Assembly (NCBI GenBank): GCA_905233985.1
Contig: CAJOFA010000004.1
Location: 1 to 64,000 of the forward strand
Source of the DNA: an uncultured Prevotella sp.
Lineage (GTDB): Bacteria; Bacteroidota; Bacteroidia; Bacteroidales; Bacteroidaceae
Direction: 5' to 3'
Length of the DNA stretch: 64,000 nucleotides
How positions within the stretch are numbered: position 1 is the first letter of the stretch; each line of letters begins with the position of its first letter. Positions 7,631-15,442 of this stretch are shown here, one piece after another. Below the pieces are notes generated by a model. That model was given only the letters and a program-made list of their open reading frames with translations, searched no databases and had not been told where the DNA came from. A program made the position numbers and the translations under genes.

Positions 7631-8428
7631 TTAATAATACTCAATCAGGCATGGTGTGAAATGTGTAACTTCATCTGCCCCTTTGTTCGACGCAAAACCA
7701 AACTGTCTGTCTGCGTAACCACTTTGGTCATACCAGAAGTCGAATTTCTCATCTTGAAGTTCCTTGGGGGTACAATGAATGTAAGGACGGTCCCAAAAAG
7801 TCATCGGACTACTCACGCTTTGTACACCTATGCATATAAAAGAGAAATCGCCTTTGTCTTCATTCGCAGCCATTATAAGTCCAGGTAGTCCACAGAGCTT
7901 CCATGGGCCGTCATCGTAGGGTATTTCAAGAGTGTACCACACAGACCATCGTCTACCTCTTAGTTCACCGTATGCTTTTTTGCATGCGTAACCAGCAACC
8001 ACACTGTCGCCCTCTACTAATTCCCAAGTAATAGTAGGCATTTCTTCCTCATAGCAGTATTTCTGCATAACTTCATCCGTGCATGTAAGAGCACCTTCTA
8101 TTGGGTAATTCTTATAGACAGCACATTTGAATCTACTTTGTGGAAGTCCTCGTTGCATCCATATTTCTATCATATCATCGGCCTTAACTCTTGTTCTTCT
8201 TAGAGAGTCTGCAAATTCGCAGTCGTTTCGATAATTCCTTGTATAGAAAACAGACCAGTTACTACCTACCTCCAACATCCCATCATCCATATTCATGACA
8301 TCATCGGCTGTTGTTTCTTTAAAATTGTAATGATAGACAACATGTAAACGGCAGGTATCTTGGGACTCGTTTGCCGAAAGATTAACGGGCCACAGAAAAA
8401 TCATAACCAATACAAAAAGTTTGCTCAT
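7631..8428 (-). CDS. GLPGLI family secreted protein
   Basis: A 265-aa protein with a signal peptide (MSKLFVLVMIFLWPVNLSAN) and the family motif in WKLCGLPGLIMAANE at about two-thirds of its length. GLPGLI proteins are exported Bacteroidetes proteins of unknown function, commonly paired with a TonB-receptor-like gene; the pair is present here. Upstream Trp-rich strands (WSVWYTLEIPY) are typical of the family. The ATG at 8428 is selected over a longer frame since it starts the signal peptide. Confidence 0.85.
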   Translation of the reverse strand: MSKLFVLVMIFLWPVNLSANESQDTCRLHVVYHYNFKETTADDVMNMDDGMLEVGSNWSVFYTRNYRNDCEFADSLRRTRVKADDMIEIWMQRGLPQSRFKCAVYKNYPIEGALTCTDEVMQKYCYEEEMPTITWELVEGDSVVAGYACKKAYGELRGRRWSVWYTLEIPYDDGPWKLCGLPGLIMAANEDKGDFSFICIGVQSVSSPMTFWDRPYIHCTPKELQDEKFDFWYDQSGYADRQFGFASNKGADEVTHFTPCLIEYY

Positions 8429-8493
8429 TGCTTTCAATTTAAAAAGGATGTGCCAGAGAATTACTTTATCTCTGCCACATCCTTTGTCAGACA

Positions 8494-8712
8494 TTATGCA
8501 GGCCAGGAATACAGAACCTCACCTTGCGAATTCATCACGACATATGCTACCAAATGATTATCTTGGAAGACCTTGATTAAAGTACATCCTGTTACCGTCT
8601 GATAAACACACTCTACTCTTACACCCTTTTTACCGTCTATGGAACCTGCCATAACTGGGCTGGTGACTCCAAGACAGAGCAGAAGGGCAAATGTTGTTAT
8701 TATCTTTTTCAT
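8494..8712 (-). CDS. Small secreted protein (72 aa), unknown family
   Basis: The signal peptide (MKKIITTFALLLCLGVTSPVMA) is followed by about 50 residues with two Cys (VECVYQTVTGCTLIKVF) and a beta-strand-rich end (NSQGEVLYSWPA). The two Cys could form a disulfide after export. It precedes the GLPGLI gene on the same strand, 65 bases away, suggesting a shared transcript. I do not recognise the family. The ATG at 8712 is chosen because it directly begins the signal peptide. Confidence 0.65.
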   Translation of the reverse strand: MKKIITTFALLLCLGVTSPVMAGSIDGKKGVRVECVYQTVTGCTLIKVFQDNHLVAYVVMNSQGEVLYSWPA

Positions 8713-8937
8713 CTTCTTTTTTATTGATATCCTTTTCCTATGCGTCGACATCATAGAAATTTTCTTTCGGCCCGAGGTGTGGACTTTACCCTCGCCAATT
8801 ACTCATAACCATGGTTAGCTACTCCTTGTTTATTTTCATTCGGTTTCAAGATGAACTCGTCATCTACAAAGCTGTGCCATGCTATATCAAAGCGCAAATG
8901 ATATCTTTTTATAAAATATTGTCCTTCTTAGAAAGAT

Positions 8938-9321
8938 TTAAAAATACCCGATGAATGCTACATCCCCATAAGATAGTTCAAGGCAATAGCGTTCGTCTAT
9001 AACGTATTGAGGAAGCACAAGAATGATGCCGACTGGCGACAAGGGTGTCTCAGTATAATAAATCACGTCGCCATCTTCATTATAAATAACGATAGTTGCA
9101 CTCTCAATTTCATACGGTGCTTCAATGTAGAGACTGTTGTCATCATAAGAGACTGACGGCATTGGTGCGGGAGACTTGTGCTGCCCCATTAACGTCCCGT
9201 TGTCATGTCTGCTTAAGGTCATTGGCGTATAACCATATTGCCCCTCACCTAGTTGTGCTTGGGCAAGGCCATACGTGCAGAAAACTGAAATCAAAACTAA
9301 TAATAAAAGTGTTCTTTTCAT
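8938..9321 (-). CDS. Small secreted DUF3244-like protein (127 aa)
   Basis: The protein has a signal peptide (MKRTLLLLVLISVFCTYGLA) and then a single beta-sandwich-like domain (about 60-127) with IESATIVIYNEDGDVIYY and an alternating hydrophobic C-terminus. This pattern is like the DUF3244 secreted proteins of Bacteroidales, which have an immunoglobulin-like fold; the assignment is by resemblance only. It lies between the perfect inverted repeat at 9403-9445 and the smaller secreted gene, both on its strand. Confidence 0.6.
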   Translation of the reverse strand: MKRTLLLLVLISVFCTYGLAQAQLGEGQYGYTPMTLSRHDNGTLMGQHKSPAPMPSVSYDDNSLYIEAPYEIESATIVIYNEDGDVIYYTETPLSPVGIILVLPQYVIDERYCLELSYGDVAFIGYF

Positions 9322-9402
9322 TTTTGTTATGTTATAAAGCGTTAATAGATAAATTATCGCTTGTAAAATTATTAATGAAAAATGAAAAATGCACATATTT
9401 CA

Positions 9403-9445
9403 CTTTGCATAAACTTTGCATTTTAGGTGCAAAGTTTATGCAAAG
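9403..9445. repeat. Perfect 18-bp inverted repeat with 7-base spacer
   Basis: CTTTGCATAAACTTTGCA (9403-9420) is followed by TTTTAGG and then its exact reverse complement (9428-9445). It lies between the stop of the TPR-HTH regulator (9471) and the start of the DUF3244-like gene (9321). It could be a transcript-end hairpin or an operator; each arm also contains the shorter motif CTTTGCA twice. Confidence 0.75.
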
Positions 9446-9470
9446 CAAGACAAATGCTTTAAGTTGCTTA

Positions 9471-11192
9471 TTATAAGGTCGTTATTACGGCATCCCAGTC
9501 TTTGGCCTGTCCTTTCTTTCCAAAGGCTTTCATGTATAGACGAATGCGAATGGAAGAAATAGTAGATAAAGCTTTCATTAGCATTTCAGCGATTATGTGT
9601 AAGTCTGTTTCTGTTTTGAGTAGTAGGCATACGTGCATTTCCAAATCTGACATTCGGCACAACTCTCTTAAATGTATAGTAAACCCATTGAATTCTTGAT
9701 TAACGACTTTTTCCAATTCTAACCAGTCTGCTATAGTAATACATTGAGGTTTCCCGTTACTTGTCAGTTGAATCATACGGCAGTAAACCTCAGAATCTTT
9801 AATAACACGCAAAGCACGTTTGCTTTCTCTCTCTTTGAGAATTGCTATCTCAACAGAGGATTCTAATTTTTCCTTCTCACGAGCCAACTGAACACATAGG
9901 TTCTCGTTCAAGCTGTCGGCATTTTGTAACTGTACTTTCAGCTCTGCAATGCGTTGGCGACTCTTGTTGATGTATTCTGATGAGCGCCTGTATTGTTCGT
10001 TATTTATTCGTTTCAGTTCTTCTAGCTTTGCTATACCATTTCTATATCGATTAAAGATAATACTTAACAATAAAACAAGTGCGACGGCACTGCCTATTAA
10101 TAATAGGACAATTATCTCTTGTTCATTATTTTTTATTCGAAGTTCATAGTTTTCTACTTCTTTTGTCTGATAATTATATGCAGCGTTCGCCTGAGCTATT
10201 TCTTCTGTACTATTCAACTTTTCTGTATTATACTTCAATTCCAGATATTGTTGATAATGATATAAAGCATTTGCATATTGTTTCTTTTGGAGATAGACTT
10301 TTGTTAATATTTGATGAGCTTTGCATCGTGCATCTATCCTGCCACATTTCAACAGCATTAAAGAATATAATTCTGCAGAATCTGTTTGACATGATTTGTC
10401 GTAAATTTCTGCTACTTGACATAATACGGCACTACTATCTGTTCGTTCTATTGTTTTTAGTAATGGAATACCATATTTTATTGCAGAGTCCACTTCGTTT
10501 ATTTCTAAATACGCTCCTGATAATTGAAGTGTTACACTAACACACATAAACTCATTTTGTATATCTTTCGCTAAATGAAGTGATTGATAAAAGTAAGGTA
10601 AAGATTCTTTTTCTTTATCTGCCCATTTATATGACACACCAATGTCTCTTAAATTATAGATCATTCCAATGGTATCACAAATGTCTTTATCTGTCTCGTA
10701 GGACTTCTCAAAATATTGACGGGCTTTGTCATACATTCGGCGTTGAACAAACAAATAGCCCATTTGACTATATACCTTGCTTAACAAAACTTTATCTTGA
10801 TCGTCAGATAAGAGTTCTTCTGCCTGATGGAAATAGGCAAGGGCTTGCGGAGCATTACTGTTCTCTACACAGATACGTCCGCTATAATAATATGCCATAG
10901 GTAACAAGTGAGCATCGCCTGCGCTTTCAAAGCAATCAATGAATTGTTCTGCCTCTTCTGTCGTTGCATGTAGTTCATCCTGTTTGTCTGCTGCCTTATA
11001 ACATAACAGCTGGTAGTATAAACGGTCACTTTGTGAAGCGTTTGTACTATCAAAATGGTTCAATAGATAGATAGCGCTGTCGGGCTGTGATGCCAGCAGA
11101 CTGTCCACCGCCACGAGCCGCGGATGATGGCTCGTATGCGTGCATCCTGCCATCAGGCAGAGCATCAGGAACAGATATACCAGCTTCTTCAT
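9471..11192 (-). CDS. Membrane-anchored TPR protein with C-terminal HTH-like domain
   Basis: This 573-aa protein starts with a lipoprotein-type signal whose lipobox ends LMAGC (Cys 17). Tetratricopeptide repeats fill about 25-330 (for example YYYSGRICVENSNAPQALAYF and KARQYFEKSYETD). One transmembrane helix follows (about 345-367, IIVLLLIGSAVALVLLLSII), then a coiled coil (about 380-460) and a C-terminal helix-turn-helix-like region (LSDLEMHVCLLLKT-type). This topology, periplasmic TPR sensor to cytoplasmic DNA-binding end, is common in Bacteroidales regulators near secreted-protein genes, as here. An exact promoter lies at 11223-11254. ATG 11192 or 11198 may be used. Confidence 0.75.
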   Translation of the reverse strand: MKKLVYLFLMLCLMAGCTHTSHHPRLVAVDSLLASQPDSAIYLLNHFDSTNASQSDRLYYQLLCYKAADKQDELHATTEEAEQFIDCFESAGDAHLLPMAYYYSGRICVENSNAPQALAYFHQAEELLSDDQDKVLLSKVYSQMGYLFVQRRMYDKARQYFEKSYETDKDICDTIGMIYNLRDIGVSYKWADKEKESLPYFYQSLHLAKDIQNEFMCVSVTLQLSGAYLEINEVDSAIKYGIPLLKTIERTDSSAVLCQVAEIYDKSCQTDSAELYSLMLLKCGRIDARCKAHQILTKVYLQKKQYANALYHYQQYLELKYNTEKLNSTEEIAQANAAYNYQTKEVENYELRIKNNEQEIIVLLLIGSAVALVLLLSIIFNRYRNGIAKLEELKRINNEQYRRSSEYINKSRQRIAELKVQLQNADSLNENLCVQLAREKEKLESSVEIAILKERESKRALRVIKDSEVYCRMIQLTSNGKPQCITIADWLELEKVVNQEFNGFTIHLRELCRMSDLEMHVCLLLKTETDLHIIAEMLMKALSTISSIRIRLYMKAFGKKGQAKDWDAVITTL

Positions 11193-11222
11193 CGCCATGT
11201 AAAGTACGTTTGTTTCTCTGTA

Positions 11223-11254
11223 CAAAAGTACTCACATTTTCTTAAACCGCAAAA
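11223..11254 (-). promoter_or_regulatory. Promoter of the TPR-HTH regulator
   Basis: On the minus strand TTTTG (11254-11250), 19 bases, then TACTTTTG (11230-11223). Both elements and the spacing match the Bacteroidetes consensus. Confidence 0.8.
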
Positions 11255-11344
11255 GAATTGACTTAAAAATGATACATAGTTGTTTTTTCTTGCCCCTAAA
11301 TTATAAAGGACACACAGATTCTGGATCAGACAATCTACATCAAG

Positions 11345-11377
11345 AAAAGTCCCGACTGCTCTGTGAGCAATCGGGAC
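11345..11377 (-). terminator. Intrinsic terminator of the rpsF-rpsR-rplI operon
   Basis: GTCCCGA...TCGGGAC arms with an inner GCTC/GAGC extension form a long hairpin. On the minus strand it is followed by TTTTCTTG. It lies 30 bases past the rplI stop. Confidence 0.8.
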
Positions 11378-11406
11378 CTACCCTATTAATAGATTTGCTT
11401 TACAGC

Positions 11407-11970
11407 TTATGCTTCAGCAGGTGCTTCCTCCTCAGCAGCGGGTTCCTCAACGGGAGCCTCCTCTACCTCGGCAACAGGTGCTTCCTCAACAGCGGGAGCA
11501 GCTTCCTGCTTCTCTTCCTCAGCGGGAGCATTCTCAGCAACCACCTTCACGGGAATCTCAACGGCAACCTCCTTGTGGAAGTGAACAACAGCAACAAAGT
11601 CGCCTACCATCTTGATGTCACGCATGGTGATAATCTTACGGTCAATCTCATAACCGAGCTTAGCCAGTTCCTCAGCAACACGGGCTGCATTGACTGAGCC
11701 ATAGAGCTGACCTGTTGTGCTAACCTTAGCGGCAATCGTGAGGGCAACACCATTGAGTGCCTCACCCTTCTTCTCTGCCTCTGCCTTGATAGCAGCCAGT
11801 TTGTGTGCCTGCTGCTTGAGGTTCTCGGCGAGAACCTTCTTTGCTGAAGGCGATGCGATGACTGCCTTGCCCTGAGGAATCAGGTAGTTGCGGCCATAAC
11901 CAGACTTAACATTCACAATATCGTTCTTGTAACCCAAGCCGATAACATCTTGTTTCAGTATCAATTCCAT
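11407..11970 (-). CDS. rplI: Ribosomal protein bL9 with acidic C-terminal extension
   Basis: The first 150 residues match bL9: MELILKQDVIGLGYKNDIV, GYGRNYLIPQGKAV, then the C-terminal domain with TTGQLYGSVNAARVAEEL. bL9 spans the L1 stalk base and limits frameshifting. The chain then continues for about 40 residues of Ala/Glu/Pro repeats (APAEEEKQEAAPAVEE), making 187 aa against roughly 150 in most bacteria. It is the last gene of the rpsF-rpsR-rplI operon, 17 bases after rpsR, and ends at the terminator above. Confidence 0.97.
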   Translation of the reverse strand: MELILKQDVIGLGYKNDIVNVKSGYGRNYLIPQGKAVIASPSAKKVLAENLKQQAHKLAAIKAEAEKKGEALNGVALTIAAKVSTTGQLYGSVNAARVAEELAKLGYEIDRKIITMRDIKMVGDFVAVVHFHKEVAVEIPVKVVAENAPAEEEKQEAAPAVEEAPVAEVEEAPVEEPAAEEEAPAEA

Positions 11971-11987
11971 ATCTTTCGCCCTCCTAA

Positions 11988-12254
11988 TTATTTCATCATG
12001 TCAGTTACGTAAGGAAGCAGAGCGATCTGGCGTGCACGCTTAACAGCCTGAGCCACGCGGCGCTGATACTTCAGAGAGGTTCCCGTGATGCGACGGGGCA
12101 GAATCTTACCCTGCTCGTTCAGGAACTTCTTGAGGAACTCGGGATCCTTGTAGTCAATGTACTTGATACCACTCTTCTTGAAGCGGCAGTACTTCTTCTT
12201 CTTCGTGTCGATAGAAGGAGCATTCAAATAGCGAATTTCAGATTCTTGTGCCAT
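11988..12254 (-). CDS. rpsR: Ribosomal protein bS18
   Basis: An 88-aa bS18 with [18 protein letters not shown] and the conserved [28 protein letters not shown] core. It binds the 30S platform together with bS6, whose gene lies 3 bases upstream. Only one of the Cys residues of zinc-binding bS18 versions is present. Confidence 0.97.
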   Translation of the reverse strand: MAQESEIRYLNAPSIDTKKKKYCRFKKSGIKYIDYKDPEFLKKFLNEQGKILPRRITGTSLKYQRRVAQAVKRARQIALLPYVTDMMK

Positions 12255-12257
12255 AGT

Positions 12258-12602
12258 TTAAGCCTCCTCTTTTTTACCAAATTTGTTACGACGCTTCTCA
12301 GCATACTCTGCAGCATACTTGTCAAACTTAACGGTCTGGAAACGGATGACCTTCTCGTCACGACGGAAGGCTGTTTCAAGCACCTTGATTACTTCTGGCT
12401 CAGCCTTGAACTCGAGCAGGCAGTAGAAACCTGTCGATTTCTTCTGAATAGCATAAGCCATCTTCTTCAATCCCCAGGTCTCTTCGTTCAGAATCTCTGC
12501 ACCCTTATCGGTGAGCACTTTCGTGAATTTAGCGACCGTTTCCTTCATCTGTTCATCAGACAAAACGGGAGTCAAAATGAAAACGGTTTCGTATTGATTC
12601 AT
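12258..12602 (-). CDS. rpsF: Ribosomal protein bS6
   Basis: The 114-aa protein begins [19 protein letters not shown] and contains [20 protein letters not shown], diagnostic of bS6. It pairs with bS18 on the 30S platform. First gene of the operon; a -7 element (12637-12644) lies 35 bases upstream. Confidence 0.97.
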   Translation of the reverse strand: MNQYETVFILTPVLSDEQMKETVAKFTKVLTDKGAEILNEETWGLKKMAYAIQKKSTGFYCLLEFKAEPEVIKVLETAFRRDEKVIRFQTVKFDKYAAEYAEKRRNKFGKKEEA

Positions 12603-12636
12603 ACTACTTTAAATAATTAATAAAAAATTGCGGGTG

Positions 12637-12644
12637 CAAAGGTA
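12637..12644 (-). promoter_or_regulatory. -7 promoter element of the rpsF operon
   Basis: Minus-strand TACCTTTG, an exact match followed by GCACCCGC. I see no clear TTG at the -33 position. Confidence 0.6.
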
Positions 12645-12703
12645 GTAAAAATTTGCGACTTAGCGATTTACGTCTTACGATTTCGCCTAATGTTTAACAG
12701 ACT

Positions 12704-12892
12704 TTAATACTTTTCGGCTGATTTCGTGAGGATAACATGCAAAACGACACCCACAAACACCAGTAAAAAGCCACCAATCAGCACGATATTGCTGGAAGTC
12801 CAGCCCGTCAGATAACTGACAATCAAGAGAAGGGCGCCGGCCAACACCAGCGCCATTCCAATCCATTTTATAATCTGTTTCGTCTTAAGCAT
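12704..12892 (-). CDS. Small two-helix membrane protein (62 aa)
   Basis: MLKTKQIIKWIGMALVLAGA begins a first transmembrane helix (about 9-28); a second spans about 35-55 (IVLIGGFLLVFVGVVLHVIL). A short basic tail follows. It lies 40 bases downstream of rprY on the same strand, separated by the ACATCAGACATC repeat. Family and role not recognised; a link with the two-component system is only positional. Confidence 0.7.
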   Translation of the reverse strand: MLKTKQIIKWIGMALVLAGALLLIVSYLTGWTSSNIVLIGGFLLVFVGVVLHVILTKSAEKY

Positions 12893-12930
12893 CTTACATC
12901 AGACATCAGACATCTTACATCAGACATCTC
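12893..12930. repeat. Short tandem repeat of ACATCAGACATC units
   Basis: About three degenerate units of (TT)ACATCAGACATC between rprY and the small membrane protein. Simple intergenic repeat; no function apparent. Confidence 0.6.
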
Positions 12931-12932
12931 CC

Positions 12933-13631
12933 CTACTCTTCCTCGGGAGTGATGAGCTTATAGCCCTTACCATGAATGTTGATAATCTCAATCTGCGGGT
13001 CGTCCTTCAGATGCTTGCGCAACTTGGTGATATAAACATCCATCGAACGGGCATTGAAGTAGTTGTCATCAATCCAGATGGTCTTCAGGGCGAAGTCACG
13101 CTGCAGAATCTCGTTGGAGTGTGAGCAGAGCAATGCCAGCAGCTCGTTCTCCTTGGTGGTGAGCTTCGTCTGCTTCTCGCCGATGCTGAGCAGCTGCTTC
13201 TGGGTGTCGAAGACAAAGTTACCGATGTTATAGACGGTGCTCTCCTTGTTCTTCTTGCCACGAACACGACGCAGGATGGCCTCAATGCGCAGCACGAGCT
13301 CTTCCATTGAGAACGGCTTGGTGATATAGTCGTCGGCACCAATCTTAAAGCCCTCGAGGATATCCTCCTTCAGCGTCTTGGCTGTCAGGAAGATGATAGG
13401 TATCTCAGCATTTGCCGTACGGATTTCCTGTGCCAGCGTGAAACCGTCCTTCTTGGGCATCATCACGTCAAGCACGCAGATGTCGAACTTTGTCTTCAGG
13501 AATGCCTTGTAGCCGGCCTCACCGTCTGCACACAACTCTGCTGTGTAACCCTTTGCTGCCAGATACTCACGCAACAGCATACCCAGATTCTCGTCATCCT
13601 CACAAAGTAAAATCTTCAGATTCTCTTCCAT
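12933..13631 (-). CDS. rprY: Response regulator, OmpR family (RprY)
   Basis: The receiver domain (1-120) has the acidic pocket EDD (11-13), phosphoacceptor Asp55 in VLDVMMPKKDG, and Lys105 in DYITKPFS. The winged-helix output domain (about 130-230) carries LTTKENELLALLCSHSNEIL and SMDVYITKLRKHLKDDP. Length (232 aa) and order with the adjacent kinase match Bacteroides RprX/RprY, whose kinase and regulator are known from tetracycline and envelope-stress phenotypes. The kinase gene lies 42 bases upstream on the same strand. Confidence 0.9.
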   Translation of the reverse strand: MEENLKILLCEDDENLGMLLREYLAAKGYTAELCADGEAGYKAFLKTKFDICVLDVMMPKKDGFTLAQEIRTANAEIPIIFLTAKTLKEDILEGFKIGADDYITKPFSMEELVLRIEAILRRVRGKKNKESTVYNIGNFVFDTQKQLLSIGEKQTKLTTKENELLALLCSHSNEILQRDFALKTIWIDDNYFNARSMDVYITKLRKHLKDDPQIEIINIHGKGYKLITPEEE

Positions 13632-13673
13632 AATCGTAATGTTTAAATTGTTAATATTTAATTGTTTATTATT

Positions 13674-15227
13674 TTAATCTTCAACCAATACTGGCAGGCT
13701 GATGGTAAACTTCGTTCCCTTACCCAGCTCACTCTCTGCCTTGATTTCGCCCTGATGCAGGTCCACCACTTTCTTCACGTAGGCAAGTCCCAGACCGAAG
13801 CCCTTGACGTCATGCTTGTTGCCCGTATGAACGCGGTAGAACTTATCGAATATCTTTTTCAGGTTCTCCTTCTTGATACCCATACCATTGTCCTTGATGG
13901 AGAAATACAGGTGCTTCTCATCGTTCCATGTGCTGAGCAACAGTTCCACGGGCTTGTCGGGGTCACGATACTTGATGGCGTTGTCCATCAGGTTATGTAT
14001 CACGTTCGAGAAATGAACCTCGTCAACATATATCTTTGAATCGACAGCCCCGATGTCCATCATAATCTTACCACCGGTATGCTCCACACGCAGGGTAAAC
14101 GAGTGGGCAATATTCTCCACCAGCTCGTTGAGGTCGAGCTCTTTCTTCTTGAACACTGCATCACGACGGTCGAACATCGACATCTGCAACACTTTCTCAA
14201 CAAGGAAGCGCAGACGCTTCGACTCGTCATTGATGACACCGCCCAGATGGTTCATCATCTGTTCACTCTTGGGTACGCTCTTGTCGTTCATCATCTGAGC
14301 TGCCAGCGAGATACTGGCTATCGGCGTCTTCAACTCGTGCGTCATATTGTTGATAAAGTCGTTCTTGATTTCCGTGTAACGCTTCTGCCGGAAGATGACG
14401 ACAATGGTGAAGATGAACGTGATGAGCAGCACGATGGTGAACACCACACTCGGAATCATGAAGCGCACGGACGACATGATATAGGAGTTCATGTCGGGGA
14501 AGTGTACCCTGACAACACCCATCTTCGACTGCGGGTCGTTGGTAAACAGATGCTGCGTGTACATGTACTCCTCACCCTCTTCCGAATAGTCGGGACAACG
14601 ATAGACCTCACGTCCGTCAGCTGTCGATACGGTAAAGTGATACGGTATGTTGATGCCGTTATTCAGCAGTTCCGTACGGATGTCCTTGTCCAGCATGTTG
14701 AAGTTCACACGTTCCTTCAGCGGTTTCTCACTGGCGGTGTAAAGGATGCTATATACCACTTCGTCGAGCAGCGCCTTCTGATAGACATAGCGCTTACGGA
14801 CTATCTCCTGCATCGACTTCGAAGCCTCTGCCAGCGAGTTCTTGTCCTTGCGCATGATCATGGCCTTCGGCACATTCGGACTAATCTCAAACGTGTTCAT
14901 CTGGAACGAGGAATAAACCGTACCGTCATCAGCAGTCACGGCAAACTGATGCGACTGGCGGATAGTGCCGTCCAAGCCGTCGGTCGTCAGGGAGTCCTGC
15001 TGGTAAGCACGGCGCTCGGTCGATTTCACATCCTTCTCCAGGTAGCGCAATGTCTCGTCCAGTTCCAGCTTGCGTGAGGCTTCATAGAGACTGCGGTTCA
15101 CCGACTCGTCAAACTGCTCCTTCTTCATCTTCGCCATGCTCTCGATATAGGAGAGCTGGAGATAAAGCAGGCCCAGGAAGGAGAAGCCCATCACTATTGC
15201 TATTGTCCAAATCGTACTCTTTTTCAT
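13674..15227 (-). CDS. rprX: Sensor histidine kinase (RprX)
   Basis: A 517-aa membrane kinase. Helix 1 (about 5-25, WTIAIVMGFSFLGLLYLQL) and helix 2 (about 250-275) flank a periplasmic sensor. The HisKA box MTHELKTPIAS carries His297. The ATPase domain has the N box (VIHNLMDNAIKY), G1 (DNGMGIKKENL) and G2 (VKGFGLGLAYVKKV). It should phosphorylate the downstream regulator. ATG 15227 is preferred to an upstream start since it gives a normal basic n-region. Direct copies of GCCAAATGGTTCT lie just upstream. Confidence 0.9.
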   Translation of the reverse strand: MKKSTIWTIAIVMGFSFLGLLYLQLSYIESMAKMKKEQFDESVNRSLYEASRKLELDETLRYLEKDVKSTERRAYQQDSLTTDGLDGTIRQSHQFAVTADDGTVYSSFQMNTFEISPNVPKAMIMRKDKNSLAEASKSMQEIVRKRYVYQKALLDEVVYSILYTASEKPLKERVNFNMLDKDIRTELLNNGINIPYHFTVSTADGREVYRCPDYSEEGEEYMYTQHLFTNDPQSKMGVVRVHFPDMNSYIMSSVRFMIPSVVFTIVLLITFIFTIVVIFRQKRYTEIKNDFINNMTHELKTPIASISLAAQMMNDKSVPKSEQMMNHLGGVINDESKRLRFLVEKVLQMSMFDRRDAVFKKKELDLNELVENIAHSFTLRVEHTGGKIMMDIGAVDSKIYVDEVHFSNVIHNLMDNAIKYRDPDKPVELLLSTWNDEKHLYFSIKDNGMGIKKENLKKIFDKFYRVHTGNKHDVKGFGLGLAYVKKVVDLHQGEIKAESELGKGTKFTISLPVLVED

Positions 15228-15234
15228 TGCTATT

Positions 15235-15274
15235 GGCCAAATGGTTCTATCAACAGTTTCCGCCAAATGGTTCT
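15235..15274. repeat. Direct repeat GCCAAATGGTTCT x2 upstream of rprX
   Basis: Two 13-base copies, 26-27 bases apart, lie 8-47 bases upstream of the rprX start. A diverged third version (TATTGTCCAAATCGTACT) lies inside the start of the gene. They may be binding sites or a local duplication. Confidence 0.6.
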
Positions 15275-15279
15275 GACTG

Positions 15280-15287
15280 CAAAATTA
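15280..15287 (-). promoter_or_regulatory. Possible -7 element of rprX
   Basis: Minus-strand TAATTTTG fits TAnnTTTG, 52 bases upstream of the ATG. No clear -33 element. Confidence 0.4.
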
Positions 15288-15380
15288 ATTCTTTTCTGCT
15301 TTTATCGTCATTGTTTTGTTAATTATTTCCGTTAAATTTAACGTATTTAACAAAATAATGACGATTTGGTGCTATATATA

Positions 15381-15420
15381 AAATTATAAAAGGGAGCAAA
15401 CCTTGATGGTTCACTCCCTT
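15381..15420 (-). terminator. Intrinsic terminator of the EF-G paralogue
   Basis: AAGGGAG...CTCCCTT arms with an inner AACC/GGTT extension form the hairpin (15390-15420). On the minus strand it is followed by TTATAATTTT. Confidence 0.8.
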
Positions 15421-15442
15421 GAATGATATGTCGGATGGACGA

